From Gammaproteobacteria bacterium (GTDB lineage: Bacteria > Pseudomonadota > Gammaproteobacteria > Burkholderiales > Rhodocyclaceae), in assembly GCA_029289235.1 (NCBI GenBank), contig JARFTZ010000001.1:1-64000 (forward strand): a DNA stretch of 64,000 nucleotides, in the 5' to 3' direction. The notes below the pieces were generated by a model that was not told the DNA's origin, ran no database searches, and saw only the letters and a program-made list of their open reading frames with translations. The position numbers were made by a program, and so were the translations under genes. How positions within the stretch are numbered: the stretch's first letter is position 1; each line of letters begins with the position of its first letter. Below, in pieces: positions 27,766-36,079 of the stretch.

Positions 27766-27781
27766 AGTTGCACTTGCAACT
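27766..27781. promoter_or_regulatory. Palindrome, candidate operator between msrB and the Fur-family gene
   Basis: AGTTGCA (27766-27772) and TGCAACT (27775-27781) form a perfect inverted repeat with a 2-base spacer. It lies 3 bases upstream of a -35-like element and 54 bases from the msrB start. The position fits an operator for the adjacent regulator or another repressor. It does not look like the enterobacterial Fur or Zur box, so the bound protein is unknown. Confidence 0.45.
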
Positions 27782-27784
27782 GCG

Positions 27785-27813
27785 TTGCGAGCCTGGGTGT
27801 GACGTGTTTTAAT
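27785..27813 (+). promoter_or_regulatory. Putative promoter of the Fur-family/COG0523 operon
   Basis: TTGCGA (27785-27790) and TTTAAT (27808-27813) are 17 bases apart and end about 30 bases before the regulator start. The match is moderate. Confidence 0.45.
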
Positions 27814-27842
27814 CGCTCTCCCGAAAGACTATGGAGCGAGAG

Positions 27843-28283
27843 ATGACTGCAACTTTCTCGTCCGGCCCACAGACCGTCGCCGAACAGATTCGTCGCTATG
27901 GTGCGCGCGCCACGCCGGCGCGTATTCGCGTTCTGCGCCTGTTGCGCGAGACGCCGACACCGCTTTCGCACGCGGATATCGAAGAGCGCTTGGGCGAGTC
28001 GGCGATGGATCGGGTAACGTTGTACCGCGTACTCGACTGGCTGGTGGCAAGCGGCTTGGCGCATAAAAGTGCTGATGCTCATCGCGTATTCCGTTTTTCC
28101 GCGGCGTCGCTCGGAGAGCACGCGACGCACGTGCATTTCCGCTGCGAGCAGTGTGGCGGCGTTTATTGTCTTGACGCCTCCTTGCCTGTCGCCCCGGCGT
28201 TGCCGCCGGGCTTTTCGCTGACGCGCCTGGAGTTCGATCTGCGCGGGGTCTGTGCAAACTGTGGCAAGGAGACGAAGCGATGA
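27843..28283 (+). CDS. Fur-family transcriptional regulator, probably Zur-like
   Basis: The protein has 146 residues. It has an N-terminal winged helix with ARATPARIRVLRLL and DRVTLYRVLDWLVASGLAH. The C-terminal dimer and metal part has HATHVHFRCEQCGGVYCLD and a second cysteine pair, CANCGK, for structural zinc. The family senses iron, zinc or peroxide; the coupled COG0523 GTPase downstream favours zinc. Two ATGs are possible; 27843 is preferred because GGAGCGAGAG precedes it, while 27831 has none. It overlaps the next gene by 4 bases. Confidence 0.82.
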   Translation: MTATFSSGPQTVAEQIRRYGARATPARIRVLRLLRETPTPLSHADIEERLGESAMDRVTLYRVLDWLVASGLAHKSADAHRVFRFSAASLGEHATHVHFRCEQCGGVYCLDASLPVAPALPPGFSLTRLEFDLRGVCANCGKETKR

Positions 28284-29263
28284 GCACTCCCATTCCCGTG
28301 ACCATCGTCACCGGCTTTTTGGGCAGTGGCAAGACCACCTTGCTCAACCGGATCCTGAGCGAAAGCCATGGCGCAAAGATTGCCGTCATCGAGAACGAGT
28401 TCGGTGAAGCCGGCATCGACAACGACTTGCTGGTCTCCGGGGAGGAACAGGTCGTCGAGATGAACAACGGCTGCATCTGCTGCACGGTGCGTGGCGACCT
28501 GATCCGGATCCTCAACGACCTGGCCGATAGACGCGCCGACGGCCAGCTGGCGTTCGACAGGGTGGTGATCGAAACGACTGGCCTGGCTGATCCCGGGCCG
28601 GTGGCACAGACCTTCTTCCTCGACGAGCAGGTTTCCCGGCGTTATCTGCTCGATGCGGTGATTACCCTGGTGGATGCCGTGCATGCGATGCGGCAACTCG
28701 ACGAAAACGAGCAGGCCCAGGCGCAGGTCGGATTCGCCGATCGCCTGCTGTTGTCGAAAACGGATCTCGTCGGAAGGGAGCAGGTCGACGCGGTGTCACA
28801 GCGTCTGCGGCAAATCAATCCCCGCGCCGAACTTGTCCCGGCGGAATTTGGACAGGTGCCGTTGAAGGAACTGCTCGATATCCGCGGATTCAACCTGAAT
28901 GAGGTGCTGCGCATTGCACCGGGGTTTCTGTCTGACGGTCATCGTCATCACCACGCAAAGGACCGTGTCGGCGCGTTCGTTTTCCGCAGTTCGCGGCCGT
29001 TCGACGATGTCCGGCTGCAGGACTTCCTCGCGGCGATCGTCCGGGTCTATGGTACAGATTTGTTGCGCTACAAAGGCGTGCTGGCCATGCAAGGGTTGCC
29101 CTACCGGGTAATCATCCAGGGCGTGCATGAACTGATGGGCGCCAGCGCCGGGAGAGACTGGGAGCCGGGGAGCGCCCGGGAAAGTGTCATGGTGTTCATC
29201 GGCCGCGACCTGCCGCGGGAGATCATCGAGCAGGGCCTGCGCCAGAGCCTTCATGCCGCATGA
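28280..29263 (+). CDS. COG0523 (CobW/YjiA family) GTPase, putative zinc metallochaperone
   Basis: The protein has 327 residues with the P-loop GFLGSGKTT (12-20), the ENEFGEAGIDNDLL segment and the metal-binding CxCC motif GCICC (Cys65, Cys67, Cys68). A histidine cluster, GHRHHHAKD, follows near residue 220 before the C-terminal CobW domain. Members move zinc or cobalt to client proteins under limitation. Overlap with a Fur-family regulator suggests zinc homeostasis rather than cobalamin synthesis, as no cobalamin gene is nearby. Client unknown. Confidence 0.85.
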   Translation: MSTPIPVTIVTGFLGSGKTTLLNRILSESHGAKIAVIENEFGEAGIDNDLLVSGEEQVVEMNNGCICCTVRGDLIRILNDLADRRADGQLAFDRVVIETTGLADPGPVAQTFFLDEQVSRRYLLDAVITLVDAVHAMRQLDENEQAQAQVGFADRLLLSKTDLVGREQVDAVSQRLRQINPRAELVPAEFGQVPLKELLDIRGFNLNEVLRIAPGFLSDGHRHHHAKDRVGAFVFRSSRPFDDVRLQDFLAAIVRVYGTDLLRYKGVLAMQGLPYRVIIQGVHELMGASAGRDWEPGSARESVMVFIGRDLPREIIEQGLRQSLHAA

Positions 29264-29362
29264 GGTCGGGAGTGAATTCGCGGCAGGTCTCAAATTGCAG
29301 AGCGTGAGGCGATGTGTTAAAAGAAACCTCCGCGTACCAGCCGTAACCTGATCGCTTCTGCC

Positions 29363-30586
29363 ATGGTTTTCTCATTTTTCAAAAAACAGCCGGAAAAGAT
29401 GATTACTCGTCCGGCGGCTGTTCCGCGGAAGGCGGGGGGCGAGGACAGCCACGCGGAACCCGATGGCGCGGGCAAGACGGCAACGCCGGCACCTGATCGA
29501 GACGAGGCCACAGGGGCGGGCGCGGATGTCCAGGCGGGTTCGCCCTCGGATTTTTCCGACTTCGTGTTCAGTCAATCCTCGCTGGATTTTCATGTCGAGG
29601 CCGATGTCGATCCGATCGATGCCCAGGCTGAAGAGGCCGCCGTTCTGTTCGCCAACGGTCAGGATGCGGCTGCGCAAAGTGTTCTCGAAAGCGCAGTGCA
29701 GTCCTGTCGCGACGTCGCCGCCGAGCGGCTGTGGCGGATGCTTTTCGACCTGTACCGCGTGACAGGCCAGCAATCCACCTTCGAAACGCTGGGCATCGAG
29801 TATGCGCGGGCGTTTGAAAAGTCGCCACCCGGTTGGAGCGGCAATGCTCCGGAAAAGACCAAGCCGCGCGAGGGAGGGGCGAGCACTCTGGTGTTCAAGG
29901 GAGAGTTGCTGGGGAGCAATCAAACGGCGTTCGATGCGGTCCGGCAGTCGCTCGGAAAGAACCGTAAGCTACGGCTCGACATGTCCAAGGTCGGAGAACT
30001 TGATCCGGACGGTTGTGCCAGCCTGCTCCAACTGCTGGTGCTGGCGCGAAAGAGCCGGCAGGAGATCGAGTTGCTCGGTCGCGAGGTGCTTGGTGCGCTG
30101 GTCCAGGGATGTGTCGAGGTCGGGCGTGCCGAGGGAAAGGCGTGCTGGCTTCTCCTGCTCGAACTGTGCCAGTTGCAAGGGCGTCAGGAAGCATTCGAAG
30201 AAGTGGCCATCAATTACGCGGTAACTTTCGAGGAATCTCCGCCCTCCTGGGAAACAACGCGGGTGGCGGCGCCGGAGCCGGAAATCCCGGCAGAGGTTCC
30301 TGCGAGTGGAGAGGTGGGGGACGCCTACGTTTTGCATGGCGAGGTCAAGGCGTCGCGTTTTACAGATATCGCCTCCTTCGCCGATAGTCGCGACGCGGTT
30401 CAGATCGACTGTTCCGGTTTGAAGCGCCTCGACTTCATCAGCGCCGGCGCGTTGCTGAATGCACTGACGTCGGTCCGTCGTTCCGGTAAGAAAATCGTTT
30501 TTCTCCATCCCAATTATCTGGTGGCCGAACTGCTTTCCATTGTCGGGCTGACGGCGGTGGCCACCCTCGTTTTTGCCAAGCGTTAG
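29363..30586 (+). CDS. Protein with two STAS domains and duplicated helical modules
   Basis: The protein has 407 residues and no membrane helix. After a basic N-terminus and a disordered linker (about 20-60) the architecture is repeated: helices at 87-153 ending FEKSPPGW, a STAS-like domain at 175-255, helices at about 256-291 ending FEESPPSW, and a second STAS-like domain at 322-405 with CSGLKRLDFISAGALLNAL. STAS domains bind anti-sigma kinases, nucleotides or lipid-transport partners (SpoIIAA, MlaB). The usual phospho-accepting Ser is not obvious in the first copy. Located 9 bases before hslV. Function unknown. Confidence 0.7.
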   Translation: MVFSFFKKQPEKMITRPAAVPRKAGGEDSHAEPDGAGKTATPAPDRDEATGAGADVQAGSPSDFSDFVFSQSSLDFHVEADVDPIDAQAEEAAVLFANGQDAAAQSVLESAVQSCRDVAAERLWRMLFDLYRVTGQQSTFETLGIEYARAFEKSPPGWSGNAPEKTKPREGGASTLVFKGELLGSNQTAFDAVRQSLGKNRKLRLDMSKVGELDPDGCASLLQLLVLARKSRQEIELLGREVLGALVQGCVEVGRAEGKACWLLLLELCQLQGRQEAFEEVAINYAVTFEESPPSWETTRVAAPEPEIPAEVPASGEVGDAYVLHGEVKASRFTDIASFADSRDAVQIDCSGLKRLDFISAGALLNALTSVRRSGKKIVFLHPNYLVAELLSIVGLTAVATLVFAKR

Positions 30587-30595
30587 GACAGATTC

Positions 30596-31132
30596 ATGGA
30601 GCAATACCACGGTACGACGATCATCTCGGTGCGTCGCGGACGGAAAGTCGCGATGGGCGGCGACGGCCAGGTGACGCTGGGGAATATCGTTGTCAAGGCC
30701 AGTGCGCGCAAGGTGCGTCGCATTCACAACGACAGTATCCTGGCCGGCTTTGCCGGCGGAACCGCGGACGCCTTCACGCTGTTCGAGCGTTTCGAGGCCA
30801 AACTGGACAAGCACCAGGGCAATCTGGTCCGCTCTGCCGTCGAGCTGGCCAAGGACTGGCGCAGCGACCGTGCCTTGCGGCGATTGGAGGCCATGCTGGC
30901 GGTGGCCGATCGCGAAAGCTCGCTGATCATCACCGGCAACGGCGACGTTCTTGAGCCGGAACAGGGGCTTCTGGCGATCGGCTCGGGCGGCGCCTATGCC
31001 CAGTCGGCCGCGCGGGCGTTGCTGGAAAACACCGAACTCGATCCGGCCGAGATCATCCGGAAATCACTGGCCATCGCCGGCGATCTTTGCATTTACACCA
31101 ATCACAGCGTCACGCTCGAAACACTGGATTAA
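30596..31132 (+). CDS. hslV: ATP-dependent protease peptidase subunit HslV (ClpQ)
   Basis: The protein has 178 residues, a proteasome-beta-like peptidase. The mature enzyme should start at the Thr of TTIISVRRG after removal of [15 protein letters not shown] and [17 protein letters not shown] follow. It forms a double hexamer degrading substrates unfolded by HslU. Unusually, the hslU gene does not follow directly: two genes on the opposite strand lie between them. Confidence 0.97.
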   Translation: MEQYHGTTIISVRRGRKVAMGGDGQVTLGNIVVKASARKVRRIHNDSILAGFAGGTADAFTLFERFEAKLDKHQGNLVRSAVELAKDWRSDRALRRLEAMLAVADRESSLIITGNGDVLEPEQGLLAIGSGGAYAQSAARALLENTELDPAEIIRKSLAIAGDLCIYTNHSVTLETLD

Positions 31133-31153
31133 CCTGGTGGCGCGACGCTCCGG

Positions 31154-31990
31154 TCAAACGCCGAGCGTGACGCGGAAGTCGTCGAAGCGCGCTTCGATTT
31201 CGGCGAAATGCGCGGCGAATTTTGGCCAGGACAGACCGAGACTGGCACAAGCGATATCGGAAAGAACGGGAACCTGGTTGCTTGGCAACTCGCCCAGGTC
31301 GAGCGCATGACTCAGGCATTCGCTGACATGCACCAGATTGCCCATCTCGCTGCCGAATTCGTCCGGCTCGTGGTGGGCGGCGATGGCATCGACGATGTCG
31401 GTAGGCAGCTTCCAGGTCGTTGCCAGGATACGTCCGGCTTCGCAGTGGTCGTAGCCGAAAACGGCGCGCTCCGCGACGAACAGCGGGGTGTCCTCGTGCT
31501 GGTGCCGGTCGAGCACGGCGAGGAAATGGGTCGGGCTGGCGGTGTACATCAGGAGTTGCCCGATGTCGTGCAACAGTCCGCTGGTGAATGCCAGATCGGG
31601 GTCAATGCCCGTCTGCTCGGCCAGCACACGGGCGCAGGTGGCGACGCCGAGCGAGTGCCGCCAGAGCACGCGGGCACTGAAGCCTGACGCATGCGCGTCA
31701 TAGCGGTAGATCAGCGCCGAGGCCAGAACGATGGTGGCGATCCTGTCGGCACCCAGGAGCAGGAAGGCCTGGCTGGCGGAGGCGACACGTTTCGCGAGCC
31801 CCGACCCGGCGGAATTGGCAGCCGCGAGCAGGCGCGCGACGATGGCGGGGTCGGAGTTGATGTGGTGCGCCAGCGTATCGAGATTGGCACTGTCGTCACC
31901 GAGTGCCCGGATCAGATAATTGACCACTTCAGGCAGCGAAGGAAGTGCCTCCGCGTGGGTTGGCAAGGAGGCCAGCGATGGGGGCGTCAT
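31154..31990 (-). CDS. HDOD domain signalling protein
   Basis: The protein has 278 residues covering one HDOD domain: ALPSLPEVVNYLIRAL, INSDPAIVARLLAAANSAG, then FTSGLLHDIGQLLMY and FGYDHCEAGRILATTWKLP. The His-Asp pair of the parent HD phosphohydrolases is kept in LLHDIGQ, although HDOD proteins are usually considered non-catalytic scaffolds in signalling. Its ATG overlaps the stop of the small gene upstream (31987-31990), so the two are a unit. It converges on hslV with 21 bases between. Confidence 0.85.
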   Translation of the reverse strand: MTPPSLASLPTHAEALPSLPEVVNYLIRALGDDSANLDTLAHHINSDPAIVARLLAAANSAGSGLAKRVASASQAFLLLGADRIATIVLASALIYRYDAHASGFSARVLWRHSLGVATCARVLAEQTGIDPDLAFTSGLLHDIGQLLMYTASPTHFLAVLDRHQHEDTPLFVAERAVFGYDHCEAGRILATTWKLPTDIVDAIAAHHEPDEFGSEMGNLVHVSECLSHALDLGELPSNQVPVLSDIACASLGLSWPKFAAHFAEIEARFDDFRVTLGV

Positions 31991-32313
31991 TGGGCGCTTT
32001 CCATCCGGAACGCGAGAACCGCGGAACGGAGAGCGTCTCGAGCCGGTGAATTCGTCCCGCGGAAGATGTGGGCGATCCGCTTCTCAAACGCCTCGCGTTC
32101 GCTGGCGAGTGTTTCGGCATCCCGAGTGTCGGCGACAAGTACCGTGACGGTCGTGACGCCGCGCCGGATCAGGCGATCGAGCATCGCTACGTCGAGTACG
32201 GTTCCTGCGGCCAGCAACGGTTTTCCTTCGCGGTCCGGAAGATCCCGGGCGAGCGTCATGCCCGGCGCCGCGCGGCCTGGGGCTAGGCAAAGAATGCGCT
32301 GCTTGGCAGTCAT
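31987..32313 (-). CDS. Small protein with a signalling-associated beta domain, partner of the HDOD gene
   Basis: The protein has 108 residues starting MTAKQRILCLAPGRAAPGMT. The core LPDREGKPLLAAGTVLDVAM then RLIRRGVTTVTVLV resembles the short domain found ahead of HD-GYP and HDOD proteins (pattern: PGM-x-LA-x-DL, then G-x-x-LL-x-AG-x-x-L). AAAGG lies about 9 bases upstream of the ATG. The frame is open far upstream on this strand because it runs antisense to hslU; that longer product is rejected. It is probably a separated N-terminal domain of the HDOD protein. Function unknown. Confidence 0.65.
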   Translation of the reverse strand: MTAKQRILCLAPGRAAPGMTLARDLPDREGKPLLAAGTVLDVAMLDRLIRRGVTTVTVLVADTRDAETLASEREAFEKRIAHIFRGTNSPARDALRSAVLAFRMESAQ

Positions 32314-32415
32314 CGGTGGTGCCTTTCCCCGCAGGTCTCGAATGCCGCGAGTTTGCCACAGCGCAAGGTCGATGAGAACATAACGGCCTTGTTCCGTGGT
32401 TAAGGCAGGACTGAA

Positions 32416-33747
32416 ATGACGCAGATGACTCCGCAGGAAATCGTTCACGAGCTCGACAAGCATATCGTCGGGCAGGGCAAGGCCAAGAAGGCGGTGGCGA
32501 TCGCCTTGCGCAACCGTTGGCGACGGGCGCAGGTGAGTGAGCCGTTGCGCCAGGAAATCACGCCCAAGAATATCCTGATGATCGGGCCGACCGGGGTCGG
32601 CAAGACGGAAATTGCGCGCCGGTTGGCGCGCCTGGCCAACGCCCCGTTCATCAAGGTTGAGGCAACCAAGTTTACCGAGGTCGGCTATGTCGGCCGCGAT
32701 GTCGAGACGATCATCCGCGATCTTGCTGAAATTGCCATCAAGAACGGGCGCGAACAGGCCATGAAGGGCGTGCGCGCACGTGCCGAGGATGCCGCCGAGG
32801 ATCGCATCCTCGATGCCTTGCTGCCGCCGGCCCGCGGTGGTTTCTACAATGATGCGGCGGTCGGTGACGAGAATGCGACCCGGCAGAAATTCCGCAAGAA
32901 ACTGCGCGAGGGCGAACTCGACGACAAGGAGATCGAGATCGAAGTCGCCGGGGTGGCTCTGCAGGCGGAGATTTTCGCGCCGCCGGGAATGGAAGAGCTG
33001 ACGTCGCAAATCCAGGGCATGTTCCAGAACCTCGGCGGGGCGCGGAAGAAGTCGCGCAAGCTCAAGATCAGCGAGGCGCGCCGCCTGCTGATCGACGAGG
33101 AGGCCGGCAAGCTGGTCAACGACGAGGAGGTGAAGCTGGAGGCGGTGCGCAACGTCGAGCAGAACGGCATCGTCTTCCTCGACGAGATCGACAAGATCAC
33201 CTCGCGCAGCGATGCGCACGGTGCCGATGTGTCGCGCCAGGGAGTGCAACGCGACCTGCTGCCGCTGGTCGAGGGGACGACGGTGTCGACCAAGTACGGC
33301 ATGATCCGTACCGATCACATCCTGTTCATCGCCAGCGGTGCGTTCCATCTGGCCAAACCGTCCGACCTGATCCCGGAACTGCAGGGGCGCTTCCCGATCC
33401 GGGTGGAGCTCGATTCCCTGTCGGTCGCCGATTTCGAGCGCATCCTGACGCAGACCGACGCCTGTTTGACCATGCAGTACGCGGCTTTGCTGGCGACCGA
33501 AGAGGTGACGCTGGAGTTCACTCCCGAGGGAATTCAGCGGCTCGCCGAAGTGGCGTGGTCGGTCAACGAGCGGACCGAGAATATCGGCGCCCGTCGCCTG
33601 TACACGGTGATGGAGCGGCTGCTCGAAGAAGTGTCGTTCAGCGCCGGCAACAAGGGCGCGGAAACGGTGACGGTCGACGCGGCGTATGTCGATTCCCGGC
33701 TGACCGAACTTTCGCGCAACGAGGATCTGTCGCGCTACGTGCTTTGA
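32416..33747 (+). CDS. hslU: ATP-dependent protease ATPase subunit HslU (ClpY)
   Basis: The protein has 443 residues, an AAA+ unfoldase with [16 protein letters not shown] at the start, Walker [10 protein letters not shown], the I-domain in the middle, Walker B IVFLDEID and the C-terminal LSRYVL that docks into HslV. It uses ATP to unfold substrates into HslV. It is separated from hslV by an opposing two-gene module, so it probably has its own promoter within the 102 bases upstream. It ends 4 bases from the converging MFS gene. Confidence 0.97.
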   Translation: MTQMTPQEIVHELDKHIVGQGKAKKAVAIALRNRWRRAQVSEPLRQEITPKNILMIGPTGVGKTEIARRLARLANAPFIKVEATKFTEVGYVGRDVETIIRDLAEIAIKNGREQAMKGVRARAEDAAEDRILDALLPPARGGFYNDAAVGDENATRQKFRKKLREGELDDKEIEIEVAGVALQAEIFAPPGMEELTSQIQGMFQNLGGARKKSRKLKISEARRLLIDEEAGKLVNDEEVKLEAVRNVEQNGIVFLDEIDKITSRSDAHGADVSRQGVQRDLLPLVEGTTVSTKYGMIRTDHILFIASGAFHLAKPSDLIPELQGRFPIRVELDSLSVADFERILTQTDACLTMQYAALLATEEVTLEFTPEGIQRLAEVAWSVNERTENIGARRLYTVMERLLEEVSFSAGNKGAETVTVDAAYVDSRLTELSRNEDLSRYVL

Positions 33748-33751
33748 GCAG

Positions 33752-34966
33752 TCAGGCGGCTTGCAGCCGCGTGACCGGCGCCTCGCGGATCGGCAGGTTG
33801 ACGAAGGCGGCCAGGCCGGCCAGCACCATGTCGGCGTACCACATCCAGGAGAAGTCACCGAACCGGGTGATGGCGATACCGCCGAGCCAGGCGCCAAGGA
33901 AGCCGCCGATCTGGTGTGAGAGCAGCGTCAACCCGAACAGCGTGCCGAGGTAGCGGACGCCGAACAGCTTGGCGACGATCGACGCCGTCGGCGGCACCGT
34001 GGCCAGCCAGGTGAAGCCCAGCCCGGCGGCGAAGATGTAGAAGGTCAGGTCGGTGCGTGGCGAGACGAGGTAGAGCGCAATCATCACCGCTCGCGATCCG
34101 TACATCCAGAACAGTACGTGTTTGCCCCGGAAGCGGGCGATGCAGGCGCCGGCGAACAGGCTGCCGAAGATGTTGGCGAGGCCGATGATGGCCAGCGACC
34201 AGCTGGCCACCGCGGGGGGCAGTCCGCACAGGCTGACCTCGCCCGGCAGGTGGGTGACCAGGAAGGCGATGTGGAAGCCGCAGGTGAAGAAGCCGGCGTG
34301 CAGCAGCAGATAGCTGCGGTCACGCATCGCTTCCTTGACGCTGGGCCACAATCCCTTGTCTTCGGCGTGCGCGACTTTGTGTCCATGGTCCGCCGGGTTC
34401 GCCACGTTGCGCACCAGCGGTAGCGCGGCCAGAACCACGGCGGCCAGTGCCCACATCGCGCCCATCCAGCCGATGGCCTGGATCAGCTTCTGCAGGATCG
34501 GGGCGAAGATGAACTGGCCGAACGAACCGCCGGCATTGATGACGCCGGACGCCGCACCACGCGCTTCCAGCGGCAGGCGGTTGGTTGCCGCGCCGAACAG
34601 CACGGAGAAACTGCCGGCGCCCGAGCCGATCGCCGACAGCAGCCCAAGCGAAACGGCGAGTCCCCAGGTGCTGTTCATCAGCGGCGTGATCGCGCTGCCG
34701 AGCGCCAGCAGGAGCAGTCCGCCGAGCAGCACGCGGCCCGGCCCGAAACGGTCGGCAACGGCGCCGGCCAGCGGCTGGGCGGCACCCCAGACGAACTGGC
34801 CGATGGCCATCGCAAAGCTGATCGAAGCGACGCCGAGGCCGGTGCTGGCATCCAGCGGCGCGAGGAAAAGCCCGAGCGACTGGCGGGCGCCCATGGTGAC
34901 CATCAGGATGCCGGCGGCGGAGAGGGTGACGAGCCAGAGTCGCGGGGTGTTGAGGGCGCGGAACAT
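33752..34966 (-). CDS. MFS transporter
   Basis: The protein has 404 residues with about 12 membrane helices in two halves, divided by a charged central loop (PADHGHKVAHAEDKGLWPSV). The GAVADRFGPGRVLLGG segment after the second helix is the major facilitator signature. It resembles oxalate/formate and monocarboxylate transporter relatives, but the substrate is not clear. It is followed upstream at 29 bases by an isochorismatase-like hydrolase gene on the same strand, which may act on the same compound. Confidence 0.82.
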   Translation of the reverse strand: MFRALNTPRLWLVTLSAAGILMVTMGARQSLGLFLAPLDASTGLGVASISFAMAIGQFVWGAAQPLAGAVADRFGPGRVLLGGLLLLALGSAITPLMNSTWGLAVSLGLLSAIGSGAGSFSVLFGAATNRLPLEARGAASGVINAGGSFGQFIFAPILQKLIQAIGWMGAMWALAAVVLAALPLVRNVANPADHGHKVAHAEDKGLWPSVKEAMRDRSYLLLHAGFFTCGFHIAFLVTHLPGEVSLCGLPPAVASWSLAIIGLANIFGSLFAGACIARFRGKHVLFWMYGSRAVMIALYLVSPRTDLTFYIFAAGLGFTWLATVPPTASIVAKLFGVRYLGTLFGLTLLSHQIGGFLGAWLGGIAITRFGDFSWMWYADMVLAGLAAFVNLPIREAPVTRLQAA

Positions 34967-34994
34967 GCGTTGGTTTTTGTTTGCGGCGAGCGTG

Positions 34995-35588
34995 TCAGCC
35001 AGCGACGAATTCGTCGAGCGTCATGATGCGGGCGACCTTGGCCAGCATGCGCAAGGTTTGCGCATGGTCGTCGTCGTTGGCGGCGATGCAGCAGTCGCCG
35101 AGAACGTGGCAGGCGAAATCGCGGTCATGCGCGTCGCGGGTGGCGGTCTGCACCGCCATGTCCGTGGCGCAGCCGGCGATGAACAGGTTGCGGACGCCGT
35201 AAGTCCGCAGCAGGAGTTCGAGCGGCGTGCCGAAGAAGGCGCTGACGCGATGTTTGACCAGCGCGGCTTCGCTGGCGAGCGGCGCGGCCTTGACATGGAA
35301 GTCGGTCGCCCAGGTATCCCGCTGCAGCACGCCGAACCGTTTGGCGCCGCCGAACACTGGCGAGGCCTCGGGCTGTTCCCTGTAATCGGCGGAGAACGCC
35401 ACGCCGACGTGAATCACCGCCATTTCTGCCCGCCGCGCGTGCCGCAGCAAGGCACCAACCCGGTCGAGCGACCCGTGGCGAGCGTCGAAATCGGCGTAGC
35501 CTTTGCCCGCGATCTTTCCGTCCGGATGGACGATTTCGTTGATGAAGTCGATCAGCAGCAGGGCGTTTTCAGAAGAAGAGGCGGCCAT
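34995..35588 (-). CDS. Isochorismatase-like cysteine hydrolase
   Basis: The protein has 197 residues with the triad of the family: Asp14 (LLLIDFINEI), Lys112 (LVKHRVSAFFGTPL) and Cys140 (LFIAGCATDMAVQTATRDA). Members hydrolyse amides or N-carbamoyl compounds such as nicotinamide, ureidoacrylate or biuret, or isochorismate. The substrate here cannot be told. It is transcribed before the MFS gene in the same direction and is cytoplasmic. Confidence 0.85.
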   Translation of the reverse strand: MAASSSENALLLIDFINEIVHPDGKIAGKGYADFDARHGSLDRVGALLRHARRAEMAVIHVGVAFSADYREQPEASPVFGGAKRFGVLQRDTWATDFHVKAAPLASEAALVKHRVSAFFGTPLELLLRTYGVRNLFIAGCATDMAVQTATRDAHDRDFACHVLGDCCIAANDDDHAQTLRMLAKVARIMTLDEFVAG

Positions 35589-35672
35589 GGTCGTTCCTCG
35601 CGAAAGCGTTATGGGGAAAAACCGGGCTATGGTAATCGAATCGGCGCCGGGCCGAAGCGTCGATCAACAGCA

Positions 35673-36074
35673 TCAATACTGCTCGTTGAAGCCGCGGATC
35701 TGCCGCCTTGCTGTCTTGGTCGGGCGTCCGCGCAGTTCGCTGCCGGGTGACGGCGCGAGCCGTTGGGCTTCGCGGACGGTTTCCCGGCGCGTACGGCTCT
35801 CTTCAGTTTCTTCGTAGAGCGTCTGCGCTTCGCTGGCCGGGCGGCGAAGCTCGTTCAGACCGCGGACGATGACTGTCCAGTGCTGGTGGCCGGCGGTGAT
35901 GTCCAGCGTGTCGCCGGGGCGCAGGTCGCGCGCCGGCTTGACCGGGGTGCCGTTGAGTCGCACGTGGCCGCCGTGAATGGCTTCAGTGGCCATCGAGCGA
36001 GTCTTGAAGAAGCGCGCCGCCCATAGCCACTTGTCGACGCGTTGGCCGGGAGGGAGCGAAACGTTTGCAGCCAT
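35673..36074 (-). CDS. hslR: Heat shock protein Hsp15, S4-domain ribosome-associated protein
   Basis: The protein has 133 residues with an N-terminal S4 domain, RVDKWLWAARFFKTRSMATE and GGHVRLNGTPVKPARDLRPG, followed by a basic C-terminal tail. Hsp15 binds 50S subunits carrying stalled nascent chains so they can be recycled. It starts 5 bases after the RND pump gene in the same direction, which may mean read-through rather than a shared role. Confidence 0.88.
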   Translation of the reverse strand: MAANVSLPPGQRVDKWLWAARFFKTRSMATEAIHGGHVRLNGTPVKPARDLRPGDTLDITAGHQHWTVIVRGLNELRRPASEAQTLYEETEESRTRRETVREAQRLAPSPGSELRGRPTKTARRQIRGFNEQY

Positions 36075-36079
36075 GCCGG

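Noticed and set aside
32314..33897. Upstream extension of the small minus-strand gene across hslU
   Set aside because: Only the last 108 residues look like a protein domain and have a ribosome binding site; the rest is antisense to hslU.
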